Below, one piece after another: positions 1-9,488 of a stretch of 64,000 nucleotides of DNA; within the stretch, counting starts at the first letter, position 1, and each line of letters begins with the position of its first letter. Made by a program: the position numbers and the translations under genes. A model generated the notes under the pieces. It saw nothing but the letters and a program-made list of their open reading frames with translations, had not been told where the DNA came from and did no database searches. Location: NCBI GenBank assembly GCA_028641055.1, contig CM054061.1:32464333-32528332 (forward strand). Direction: 5' to 3'. This stretch comes from Alopecurus myosuroides (Eukaryota; Streptophyta; Magnoliopsida; Poales; Poaceae).

Positions 1-357
1 TTAATTTTCATACACTAGCTGATTCTGAGAGAGCAGCCTGAACGTACTAGCTGGGCGTCAGTCTCCAGGTAGTACTGACAAGAGCTGCTATTTGCCTATT
101 AATCGATTAGTGTAGGGGGTTCCAAGCTCCAACTTTGTGTAGAATTCAGTTGAGAACTTGAGATTACATCTTGATGATTACTCTATATAATCTGTCATGC
201 TGGCTTAGAGCATCCTGAATTTTGTTTTTTGAACATCTGAGGCACCGAGGTTCCAATTTTCATTAAGCTCATAGACATGTTAGAGAGGAGATTGTAACGC
301 TCTGCATTCTCAAGGCCTCAGCCGCTTGAACAATTGGGCAAGTAGAGTTTCTATGAG
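1..357. other. Unassigned sequence at window edge
   Basis: No coding or repeat signature was recognised. It lies just beyond the RNase H end of the LINE that follows, so it may be that element's 3' untranslated region, but no poly(A) tail or target duplication is visible. Confidence 0.3.
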
Positions 358-359
358 CT

Positions 360-2110
360 ATGTTCGTGCAAAAACTAGTGGGCAAGTAGAGGATCCAGCG
401 GATTGTATTGCCTGATGAGCACAAGTATGAGCCATTACATTGTAGTCCTTGCTGATATGATGGACACTGGAGTTCAGAGGTGTAGTGGGCTTCCTAAAGT
501 TCGCCATGATGTGAAGAATGCCCCAAAGGACAGCAGCATGAGATGCAGACGGTGCCGCCACAGCCCTTTGTCAGATTCTGGTTGTCGGTGAAGAAGGCGA
601 CCTGAAGAATTGTCGCCAGTTTTGCTGCAAGAAGGAAGCCTTCAGATTCCGCCAGGATACACGAGCTGACTGTGGGAATTTGGGCCTGCAAGAAAGCATC
701 TGAGTGTCCGCCCTGCTATTGCCAATGAATATAGATTCCAATCCCTGGCGTAGGAGAGTGGTCGCCCTGATTTCCTTCCACACCGCATCGATGAAGATAT
801 GAGGACCACCGCATCGATGAGAGTGGTCGACCTGCAGGAGAAAGATTCGCTCAACCATTGTGGCCTGATGCAAGGATTTCTGTTCCCGCGTGGCTTCCTG
901 GCTCGTCACATCCTTCGCCTGAGTAGGGGTTGTGGTCCTATGTGTCTCCATATCCTGCAACAGAGCTTTTGCAGCAATGAAAATTTGGTATGGCCGCCCT
1001 TATTTCCTACAAAACAAAGCATCGTTCCTAGACTTCCAAAGGGACCAAAGAAACGTAAAGATGTTATTGATATTCATATGTATGGGTGATCTAGGGAAAG
1101 GAGATTTTTGATGATGTGCGCAAAGGAAGTAGTGCCCTCTGTAAAAACATCAACTCATATATACCAAGGAGCTCAATCAAAAATCACGCAGCTCAAGCGA
1201 AGGGGCATGTAAAGAAGAGGTGGCGATCATCTTCCTGCAATCCACATATAGAGTAGAGACCTTCAATGTGCCTTGAAAATCATGCTGGGAGCGCCTTGCG
1301 AAGTAATCTACAGGCAAAAGTTTTTACTCTGGGGATCATGTTCTTCTGTTTCCATATACCTGGTTTAGAACCTGCACTGTTAGATCGTCCACCATGGCTG
1401 GAACGTGAGCTCCTGCAAGGCGAAAACTCTGCAAAGCAACATGGTAAGTGGATTTAAAGGTGCATTTTCCATTTGGAGTGGGCTTCCAGCAAATTATATT
1501 GTCCTCTTCCGAGTCAATAATGGGGGTTCTCTTAACAATCTAAGTGAGTCAATGAGAGAGGCATTCTAAGTTCTGCTACCTGTGGTCCAAAGTTGGTTAA
1601 CAGTGGCTGGGTAAACAAATGGAGGCTGCTGAATGATGAGATCATCATACACACGAGTCGAGGCTTGACACACCAGGGAGTGCTCCAAATAGATATGTTA
1701 ACTGCTGTGATCTGATAGAAGGAATTTTGTTGAAGCAGGGGAATGAATTTCAAAGACAGAGTCCCAAAAGGATGATTTCGGGATGTTTGTTCGAGCCTCC
1801 AAATTGAAGAATCTGAGAAATACTTTGATTGGAGAACTCTGTAAAGATGGCTATTGGGTTTTTCTGCAATCCTCCATGCGGCTGAAAGAATGAGCGCATA
1901 ATTGTCAGCCTGCAGATTTCTAATTCCGAGCCCACCTTTTTTTGGCGCACAAACATTCTTCCATGCAACGAGACAAAGAAGGCTTCCTTTTTGCTCAGCA
2001 GAAACACCAGACCACCAGAAAGTACGGATGATGGCAGTGATCTTAGCAATGAACTTTCTTGAGAGAATGAAGTTTGACACCGCCCTTTATGACCAAATTC
2101 CCCACTCCAT
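360..2110 (-). pseudogene. Decayed LINE (L1-type) pol: reverse transcriptase tail, zf-RVT and RNase H
   Basis: Read on the minus strand, this is the C-terminal half of a plant L1-type retrotransposon polyprotein. From about 2080 to 1750 it shows the end of the reverse transcriptase, with FWW then VCAPKKGGLGIRNL and an aromatic WR further on. Around 1495-1180 is the zf-RVT region (CWKPTPNGKCTFKS, then IPRVKTFACRLLRKALP, then EDDRHLFFTCPFA). From about 930 to 390 is a plant-type RNase H (IFIDAVWK, then AESEGFLLAAKLA with TDNQ, then HISKDYNVMAH). The pieces fall in different frames with stops between them. The endonuclease and the catalytic YADD part of the reverse transcriptase are absent, so the copy is 5' truncated near 2.1 kb, where the Harbinger-like element begins. 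It is surely non-functional. Confidence 0.82.
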
Positions 2111-2376
2111 AACTACAGAGAACACACAGATATTAGAGCATCTCTAGCGACACACCAAAGCCCGCCGGCCCGTAATTCTTTTACGGGGCACGAGAAATCC
2201 CCCCACGAAACCTTTATTAAAGAGGGGCAGGAGGCCGACCCGAGTGCGCCCCGTATCCCTAATTTTCTTTGGCGGGAGAGAAAAATCAGCGCTTCCTTCT
2301 CTTTCCCATTTTCCGCCGTCGCTGGTGATCTCTTGTCTCCGACCCCGGTCGGCGCCCAAGGCCGTGCGACGCTGAC

Positions 2377-3917
2377 ATGGACGCCTCCGACCTGGCCTCC
2401 CTGGTCACCGTCTCCGTTGGGGTTGCGCCGCCAGCGCACCCAACCCGCACGCCCGCCCCGGCGGAGGCCGTCGCCTCGGTGGTTTGCCGAAGAGGCAAGG
2501 GAACGTCGTCATGCACGGTGGTGGCCCAGGTGTCCGTCCTGCAACCGGAGCTGCGTCCAAGGCAGGCCGTGGCGCAACCACCACCGATTCCAGTCACGTC
2601 GATCTCGACGCGCCCGCACCGAAGAAACCGCGACAGGCGGTGATAAGCGGAAGAAGAGCACCCAATCGAAGGGGAATGGGGCAGTGGCGACACCACCGGC
2701 CTCGACGGTAACACCCGTGCAAACCGCGACGGCAGCAGCGATGAAATCGTGTGTCACGTGTGTCCGATTCCACTAGTGCCCAATTTGTTGTTGTATAGTA
2801 GCGCGTATAATTTAGTTGCAAATTTGTAGTTCGTACGAGAAGGCCCTCGACGAGAAAGCCGTTGATGTCGACATTGTCCCGCTCGGCTCGTACAATGAGT
2901 TGGACGGTGGTGTAGACGGTGGAGACGACGACAATGAGTTGGAGAAGATTGACGCGGGGGCGTACACATTATCTTCTTTGATCCACAAGAGGTCGAAGAG
3001 CTACACCGTTTTGGAGGACGAGACTTTGAACAATGCATGGGAGAGCGTGACTATTGATGCCTCCACCAGTGCGGACCAAACCGGCAAAATGTATTAGCAA
3101 CGAATTGAAGATAATTTTTTAAGTTGATAGCCGAGATACCGGGGGGTGGAGAAGACTCCCCGCAAGTTTAGATCTCTCTAAGGACGATGGGATACTCCCC
3201 ACAAGTTTAGATCTGTCCAACTCGCCTCCTAGTGGAACCAATGAGGCCGATTAGGTGAGTTTCGTTGTTCATTTGAATTGGTGGACAATTTTTCGATGTG
3301 ATGTACATTGACATGTTTTGTTGGGTGCAGGAAAAAATTGCTATGTATTTGCATGTCGTCCTCCAAAGACAAGGCATTTGTATATATGCATTGTTGGGAA
3401 CTACTCAAGAAGAGTGAGAAGTGGAAGGTGAGGGACAATGAAGCTCCACCGAAGAGAGGTGCCTTCACCAAGATGGAGGATGAGGATGACGATGATGAGG
3501 CCATAGGAGAAAGAAACAAGAACAAAACAGATGGGACCAAAATGGCCAAGGAGAAGATCAAGAGCGACACCGATGCCTCTAGTTTGAAGGACCGGAATGA
3601 CAACATGGTCAAGTCCAATGAGATGTGTGGCCAAAACTTTGGAGCAAAAGAAAGAATTGTAGGAGAAGAGGGCACAAAAGAAGTTTGCAAAGTGACAACA
3701 CACGAAGGAGGAGGGGATGCGCAAGGTCGCCATTGAAGAGAATAAAGACCTTGCCGAGAAGAAAAAAGCCCTTGCTGAGGACAAGAGAGCCAATGCCGAG
3801 GAGACCAAGGCAATGACCAAGCTACTTGCAGAGGAGAACAAGACCATGTCGATGAATCATGATGAAATAGATGAAATGACCCGAGAGTGTCACGACATGA
3901 CAATGATGGACATCTTG
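2377..3917 (+). pseudogene. Myb/SANT-like plus NAM-associated domain gene, broken
   Basis: The start is the ATG at 2377 (MDASDLASLV...), followed by a GC-rich, Pro/Ala-rich N-terminus that changes frame between about 2500 and 2640. The Myb/SANT-like part lies near 2980-3110 (ETLNNAWESVTIDAS, DQTGKMY). A TAG at 3094-3096 stands where relatives normally have Trp. A small intron with good sites (GT at 3255, AG at 3329-3330) follows. The NAM-associated C-terminal domain then appears: AFVYMHCWELLKKSEKW, GTKMAKE, and a charged helix with LAEEKK/LAEDKRANAEETKAM ending near 3917, with another frame change around 3716. The CACTA element enters right after a Leu codon at 3915-3917. Many such genes exist in grass genomes as annotated 'NAM-associated' or 'GST T3-like' proteins. 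This copy cannot make a full product. Confidence 0.7.
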
Positions 3918-5469
3918 CACTAGTACAGAAATGCTTATATGTGGCGCACCATTTTTCAATTCTGTGGCGCACCGTGGCCGTGGGGTTCACGCTCCAGAAT
4001 TTTTTTTTCCTGTGGCGCACGGCTGTGGCGCACCTCAGCCGTGCGCCACAAAAATTTGCAATTCTGTGGCGCACCAAGGGGTTATGCGCCACAATTTTTT
4101 TTTTTGAATTTTAAAAAAAAAGCCGGCGGAATTTCAGCCAAATTTCGAAATTTCGCCGGAGCTCGTCGGATGTCGTTGTGACCGTGGCCTTAGGTGGCTT
4201 GGTCGGTGGTGGGTGGAGGATGGGGGTCATCGGAGTTGGTGGAGGAGGAGAAACTCACCGGAGATGGTGGTGGAGGAGGAGGAGGATCTCGCCGGAGGTG
4301 GTGGGGGGAGGTCACCGGAGTTGATGGAGGAGGAGAAGCTGATGGAGGTGGTGGTGGAGGAGGAGGAGCTCGCCGGAGCTGGTGGTGGAAGAGGAGGAGG
4401 AGGAGAGGTGGTGGTGGTGGAGAAGGAGGAGGAGAGGTGGTGGTGGTGGAGGAGGAGGAGAAAGAGAGGTGATGGTGGTGGAGGAGGAGGAGGAGGAGAA
4501 GAGGTGGTGGTGGAGGAGGAGGAGAAGGAGAGGTGGTGATGGAGGAGGAGGAGTAGTAGTAGGTGGAGGAGAGAAGTTAAGAGAGAAGGGGAGATGAGAA
4601 GTGGAGAAGTGAAATGATAGAAAGGAGAGAAGGAGAAAGAAGAGGGAGAAAAGAAGGGTTGGTACAAAATTCAAAATTTCAAATCCTGCCCAATAATTCT
4701 ATGGCGCACCAAGTAGGGTGCGCCACAGAAACAACAATTCTATGACACACCAAGTAGGGGTTCGGCACAGATTTTTTTTCCATTTTTATTATTTTGTAGT
4801 AAAAAATCTTCAAACGGCCATAATTTTTTTCCTTTAATTTGGCGATTCTAAAAAAACCTCACAGGCCGAAGGCGAGTGAGGTTGAGTTCCTTTTTCTCTC
4901 TAGTTTTTTTTTGATATCTTGATCATTTATTTTTCGACATCGTATGTAAAAGTTATGCCCGTTTTACTTTTTTTTTTAACGAACTTTTGCTCAGAAAGTC
5001 GAAATTCATATTTCAAAATTTGATTAAAAAATAGACCTTAAACTCTCCGTGCATCTATAAGGTATTTATTTTTTGATGTTTTTGTAGACCGTCAACTCTT
5101 CCGTCAAAAACTAGAAAAGGCATTCCGGGGGGGGGGGGTGGGGGGGGGTGGGGGCGGGGGTGGGTTTATGTGTTGTGTGTGTGGAGAGAAAAAAAAAATC
5201 TGTGGCTACATGTGTGGTTGCTGCGCCACAGAAATGTTGGATTCTGTGGCGCGCCAATGGCCGTGCGCCATAGAATATCACATAAATGCTCATCTGCAAT
5301 GGTTGAGGCGGGCCCCATCCATGTTCTGTGGCGTACCCTTCCCCCGTGCGCCACAGAATCCAACATTTCTGTGGCGCATATTTTGGCTTGCGCCAAAAAA
5401 TTTCTATGGCGCACCACTATCTGGTGCGCCACAGAAAGCCTTTTATAGAAAGACAATTTCCTACCAGTG
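3918..5469. mobile_element. Non-autonomous CACTA transposon, 1552 bp
   Basis: The left end is CACTAGTACAGAAATG and the inverted right end is CACTGGTAGGAAATTG. A perfect 3-bp duplication TTG flanks it (3915-3917 and 5470-5472). Both subterminal zones are packed with TGTGGCGCAC and its complement GTGCGCCACA (for example near 3941, 3964, 4012, 4040, 4065, 4702, 5228, 5264, 5345, 5404 and 5425), the usual array of transposase-binding repeats of CACTA elements. It encodes no transposase. The middle is a GGA/GGT-rich block plus an AT-rich stretch. Confidence 0.9.
4194..4650. repeat. GGA/GGT-rich low-complexity block inside the CACTA
   Basis: About 450 bp of imperfect GGAGGA, GGTGGT and GAGAAG units on the plus strand, almost free of C. 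It keeps all frames open by composition alone and so yields Gly/Glu-rich or Pro/Ser-rich false ORFs. A separate run of G with a few T lies at about 5127-5160. Confidence 0.85.
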
Positions 5470-5846
5470 TTGGAGCGAAGGAGGCGAGCAAGAGCCGGAA
5501 GAGGCCATGCTGTACTAAGGGTGGATGCCGATGGTGGTGCGGAGTGATGGTGTTGGGCATGCGTATATTGGGTGAACCATGACTATCCTAATATTAGGCT
5601 TAAGTTTGGATCTTCTATGTTTAATTGTTAAAATATCGCTCAAAATATGAGCTCTGTTTTTCTGTTTGAGGGTTCGTTCTGTCAGCCGCGGAATAGACAC
5701 CGCATACTGAAGTTGCAAATCAGAAATCCACGCCGATTTGGGGTGTCTGTTTACCGCAGCCATTTTCAACCCATAAAAATGCGTTTTTTGCGCCCCCATC
5801 CACGTTTAAGGGTTCGCGAGATAAGGGGTCTGCTAGAGATCTCTTA

Positions 5847-6661
5847 CACAACAGCTAGCCAATAGCTGAATTGATTAAATTGCCAATAGGTTCAAAATCT
5901 CCTTACTTTGTAAAGCTCTAGATTCTGCGGATGCATCCCTCGGGTAAATTGCTTGTTTGTATACGTGTCTGTTTGCTCCTCTCGGATGACTATTTACCAA
6001 CTTGTAATTTGGTGATAAATGCCATCTCGATAAGAAGTCTGCAGCGCTGGCACTGTGCCAACTGAAGACGAGCTTCTGGACTAAATCCAGTGAGGAATAA
6101 CGTGTGCTAGTAGACTGAACTTTCTGTGAAAGAGAGGTTATGTTGTATAGAGCTGGAATGATCTCTCTGGGACAGCTCAGAGTTCAACGCAGTCCGTTTT
6201 GCCATGTAATTTGATTATGCCAAACAAATAGTAAATCAGCTTGATGGAAATCCATGAACAAAAAGAATCCGTGCCCACATGTAAATTTAATCACAGAGGT
6301 CTGCCTGCTGCATGCTGATTTGACACAGCTTGTCGATCTATTTTTCTTGAACACCCTGTGGCAGCAAGCGCATGACTAACTCGGCGGTGGCTTCAAGATC
6401 AGTTAAATTGGCCTTGCGTACACATACCAACTAGTCTCACAAAAGCGAAGAAGAAAAAATCAACTACTGTACCTCTCGAAAAGAGAAAAGGAAATCCCAC
6501 TACACTCACCGTACCTTCAGATAACTAAGACTCGTATCCAACCTAATTTCGTACCATGCATGTTCCTAAAATGTCCCCATTTCCACAATTCTGAGATAAG
6601 TTGCAATGTATAATTAAGCTCAAGTCAGCATCGTGCATAAAGCCCAGGTAATGGTAATTAG
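5847..6661. other. No gene recognised; upstream of the receptor-kinase exon
   Basis: Mixed composition with stops in all frames. No transposon end, TATA box or signal-peptide exon could be supported. If the kinase gene was ever complete, its first exon or promoter should lie here or was lost. Confidence 0.4.
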
Positions 6662-7343
6662 CTTGGAACCTGCAGAGAGGCTTCCTGCAGAGACGCCAGC
6701 TGCGGCGGCCAGGCGATCGCCTACCCGTTCTGGCTCGCCACCGGCGGGCCGAACTGCGGCTACCCTGGCCTGGGCGTCTCCTGCCAGGACAGCACCCCGG
6801 TCCTGGACCTCCAGTTCCACCAGTACAGGGTCCTGCGCATCGACTACGCCAACCACACCGTCGCCCTCGCCGACGTGGACGCGTGGAACACGACGTGCCC
6901 GCGGATCAGCTTCAACCTCTCCTCCGTCGACCCGGACTCCTGGCTGCAGCTCACGCCCTCCTACTCCAACCTCACCTTCCTCTACGGCTGCAACCCCAAC
7001 GTCTCCCGGCCCTCCGCCTTGCGGCTCCATGGGTGCTCCGGGCAGGAGGAGCAGGACACAGCCTGGTACGTGCTCCGAGTCTGAGACGATGGCGGATCTC
7101 TCGGGTCCTCCTATGCGTGCGAGGAGGCGGCGGTGACACCGGTGCTGAGCTGGCGTCTTCGTGCCAACCAGTCGCTTCGTGAGGTGCTGAGCGAGGGGTT
7201 CGAGATGCATTACGGCGCCAAGTCCGAACAGTGCGGCGCGTGCGAGCGGTCCGGCGGACGGTGCAGCTACGGAGGCACCGAGGAGCACAGTGGGACGGAC
7301 TTCGCTTGCCTCTGCGACGATGGCGCCAACGAGCGCCAGTGCG
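6662..7343 (+). pseudogene. LRK10-like receptor kinase, extracellular exon (GUB_WAK + WAK_assoc)
   Basis: The frame is open from 6662 to the splice donor at 7344 except for one TGA at 7082-7084. It encodes a cysteine-rich cell-wall-binding ectodomain. The GUB_WAK part reads SCGGQAIAYPFWL, CGYPGLGVSCQD, then YRVLRIDYANHTV. A second half has the WAK-associated pattern FLYGC...GC, then CGACERSGGRCSYGG and FACLCDDGA...QC. This is the layout of grass LRK10-like and WAK-like receptors. No ATG with a signal peptide precedes it in frame (TAG at 6659), so a first exon is missing or elsewhere. The exon ends TGC G|GTATGT (phase 1). That phase fits the kinase exon at 22234. The high GC contrasts with its AT-rich surroundings, as is usual for grass exons. 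Given the stop I rate it a pseudogene; the alternative is a sequencing error in a real allele. Confidence 0.8.
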
Positions 7344-7404
7344 GTATGTATGCGCCCCTGTCCCATTACTTCATCCTTTTAAATATTTGAAATGAGTTTA
7401 TCCA

Positions 7405-7589
7405 CTTCCCTCCTTTCATATTAATTTTGTCTTAAAGTTGAACAAAAATAGATATATCTAGACATATTTTAGTGTTAGATATATATATCCATGTTTCTCC
7501 AACTTTAAAGCAATTATTATGACACGGAAAAAGTATTTTAGTGCTACACATACACTTGTTTTAATGCATCCAATATTAAACGGAGGGAA
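7405..7589. mobile_element. Stowaway-type MITE
   Basis: The left arm CTTCCCTCCTTTCATATTAA is mirrored by the right arm AATATTAAACGGAGGGAA, with a TA next to the right end. The ends are diverged from the Stowaway consensus CTCCCTCCG, so the exact left border is approximate. Confidence 0.6.
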
Positions 7590-7627
7590 TACTAGTGTAT
7601 TGCTGCTGGACTCGCCGAGAAAACTTA

Positions 7628-7847
7628 GGCCTTATTTGGTACTAGAGTATTTTAGAGGATTAGTGCGGATAATCCCTCGAGGGTTTGGATGAAACCCCCA
7701 TCTTCACCCAATCCTCTCAAATCCCTCTCCCCAATCCACTTGCTAGAGGGAGTGAATTTGATATGGACAAAAATACACTATAGGTTAGGTGAATTTTGGG
7801 AAAAAGTGGGAATAAACCTTGCTAATACACTTGTACCAAACAAGACC
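7628..7847. mobile_element. Tourist-type (PIF/Harbinger) MITE, 220 bp
   Basis: The left end GGCCTTATTTGGTAC pairs with the right end GTACCAAACAAGACC. The 3-bp duplication TTA is intact at 7625-7627 and 7848-7850. There is no coding capacity. Confidence 0.82.
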
Positions 7848-7928
7848 TTAGGGGACCAGGTAGGGAAATCAGGAGGCAGGGCTAATTGGATATGGACACG
7901 TCATGTCTGTATAGGTGTACTCCCTAAC

Positions 7929-8131
7929 CAGTACTACATCCGTTCCTCAAAATAGGCGTATAAGTTTAGTCAAATGTCAACCTATAGTAAGTTTGACCAA
8001 TGAATATAATTTCATAATGTCTTAGTTACATCTTGTAAATATTTATTATTTTGTCTAAAAGATTGATCAAAATTATACTATGTCGACTAGTGACTAAAAA
8101 TGCACGCCTTACTTGTGAAATGGAGGCAGTA
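7929..8131. mobile_element. Stowaway-like MITE
   Basis: The left arm TACATCCGTTCCTCAAAATA and the inverted right arm TGCCTCCATTTCACAAGTAA share the Stowaway layout, and GGCGT follows on both sides. TA dinucleotides abut the ends. The borders are accurate to a few bases. Confidence 0.6.
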
Positions 8132-8699
8132 TGTATATAAGTCTAGCTTTTCCGCAAGTCCAGGTCTCGCGCGCTGAAACAGTCAAGATATGTGTGTATA
8201 CATCTTCTCACAAGACACACCAATCCAAATGCAATTAAGGAAGTGAGAATGATGGAGCTGGCATATTCAAAACTTCGCCTTCAGACAACGCTATAAGTCG
8301 GCGACCAATATGTGGCCACTGGCCAGCACCGTACCCGAGTTGATAGCGTCTCTTCACTGCCAGTGCCACGCTAGTCGTATATACACCGAAGCATGTTCTT
8401 CAGAGTTGATATCCATATTTTATTTTCTTCAGTAGTTATAGTACCATATGCATGTTGGTAAAAACTTATGTGACACTATATTTAATGATTTTAGTAACTT
8501 CCTACTGTATGGGGCATAATACCAAAAACATGCAGTCTCATCTTTTATGCACATTTTATATTAATTCTCTTCTAATTAGTGGGTAGTTGCCTCTCTTCGC
8601 CCATCTCAACCAATACATGTAATGTTTAAACTCCAATGAATTAATAACTAGGGACTAGAGAATTGATATATGTGACTTATACACCAGGACGGAGGGAGT

Positions 8700-8856
8700 A
8701 ACATTTTTCAACACAAGATGAGTCTACGATCTAATAAATGAAGTATTAAATGATACCACAAACATGTTACTGCCCATTATAGAAGTAGTAATATAGACAA
8801 GAATGATATGCATGATACTAGTGTATTATACTCTCCATGGTGAGTAGTCATATAAA
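8700..8856. mobile_element. Truncated copy of the Tourist MITE also found at 24799
   Basis: The segment ACCACAAACATGTTACT, followed by a near match to CCCACTATAGAAGTAGTA, a GCATGATACTA and a terminal GAGTAGTC, repeats the right half of the MITE at 24799-25071. The left half is missing or too diverged to place. A stray GGACGGAGGGAGTAAC just before it suggests a Stowaway end nearby. Confidence 0.55.
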
Positions 8857-9331
8857 ATCAGTATCGCGGGTTGTATTTGAACCTAGAATTCGGAAAGTGT
8901 TTTTTGGCTCCCGATCACAAGTGCTCTAGCCAATTTAAAATTTCGAAAACAATATTTATGTGTTCCAAAAAATTCTAAAAATAAATCTGGTTGTAGTTAA
9001 TGCTATATCCCACAAACATGCAGCTACACAATAAATGAAAAATTAAGAAAATCTATAAATTTGAAAATAGCCGTCCCTAGGTCCATATTTTTATTTTTAT
9101 GTAATTTATAATATAAAGTAAATTGTTTTTATCCCGTTTGTAGTATATACCACTCAATACTTACAGATTTTCTTTTCTAATATTGTTGAAACTCATAATA
9201 TTTTTCTGATTTTTTTTGCCAACAAAGCAGAATAATGTGCTCAATTTTTGCACATCCACATATACATACACATCCTTGAGGTTAACAAACAAAATGATTA
9301 TTTATTTTGTTTAGTATTGTTAACTACTACA
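8857..9331. other. AT-rich intronic sequence, nothing recognised
   Basis: No ORF, repeat border or splice-bounded exon could be supported. Its last five bases, CTACA at 9327-9331, are the left target duplication of the Copia element. Confidence 0.4.
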
Positions 9332-9488
9332 TGTTAAACTTTGGAAGGAACGGTCGTACCCGTTGGGGTCGCCGGCTACGTGTTATATGGCACAGGAAAA
9401 GCCCCTGTGGTGGCAATACAAGGAGAGTACGTATTGGGGTAGTGTACTACCCTATACCCAATCCGTACAGAGTACAACATATCTAATA
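9332..9488 (-). repeat. 3' LTR of the Copia element
   Basis: 157 bp, the partner of the repeat at 14916-15072, with one difference (near 9444 on the plus strand). It is abutted on the outside by the CTACA duplication. Confidence 0.9.

Larger units (their letters stand above)
2136..5843 (+). mobile_element. PIF/Harbinger-like DNA transposon carrying a Myb/NAM-associated ORF
   Basis: The left end reads GAGCATCTCTAGCGACAC and the reverse complement of the right end reads GAGATCTCTAGCAGACCCC, so the terminal inverted repeats match except for one small gap and a few changes. A TTA target duplication flanks it (2133-2135 and 5844-5846). Both are standard for PIF/Harbinger elements. It is 3708 bp now and about 2.15 kb without the nested CACTA. 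The only gene seen inside is the Myb/SANT-like plus NAM-associated pseudogene; no DDE transposase domain was found. It therefore looks like a derivative that kept the accessory DNA-binding ORF and lost the transposase. The superfamily call follows from ends and duplication; the link between this ORF and Harbinger ORF1 is inference. Confidence 0.72.

Noticed and set aside
4194..4674. Gly/Glu-rich and Pro/Ser-rich ORFs on both strands
   Set aside because: Products of the GGA/GGT low-complexity block inside the CACTA; composition alone keeps the frames open.
6620..7366. Minus-strand ORF of 248 codons over the ectodomain exon
   Set aside because: A shadow of the GC-rich plus-strand exon; its sequence is Val/Gly/Ala-rich with no domain, while the plus strand has the full cysteine pattern.
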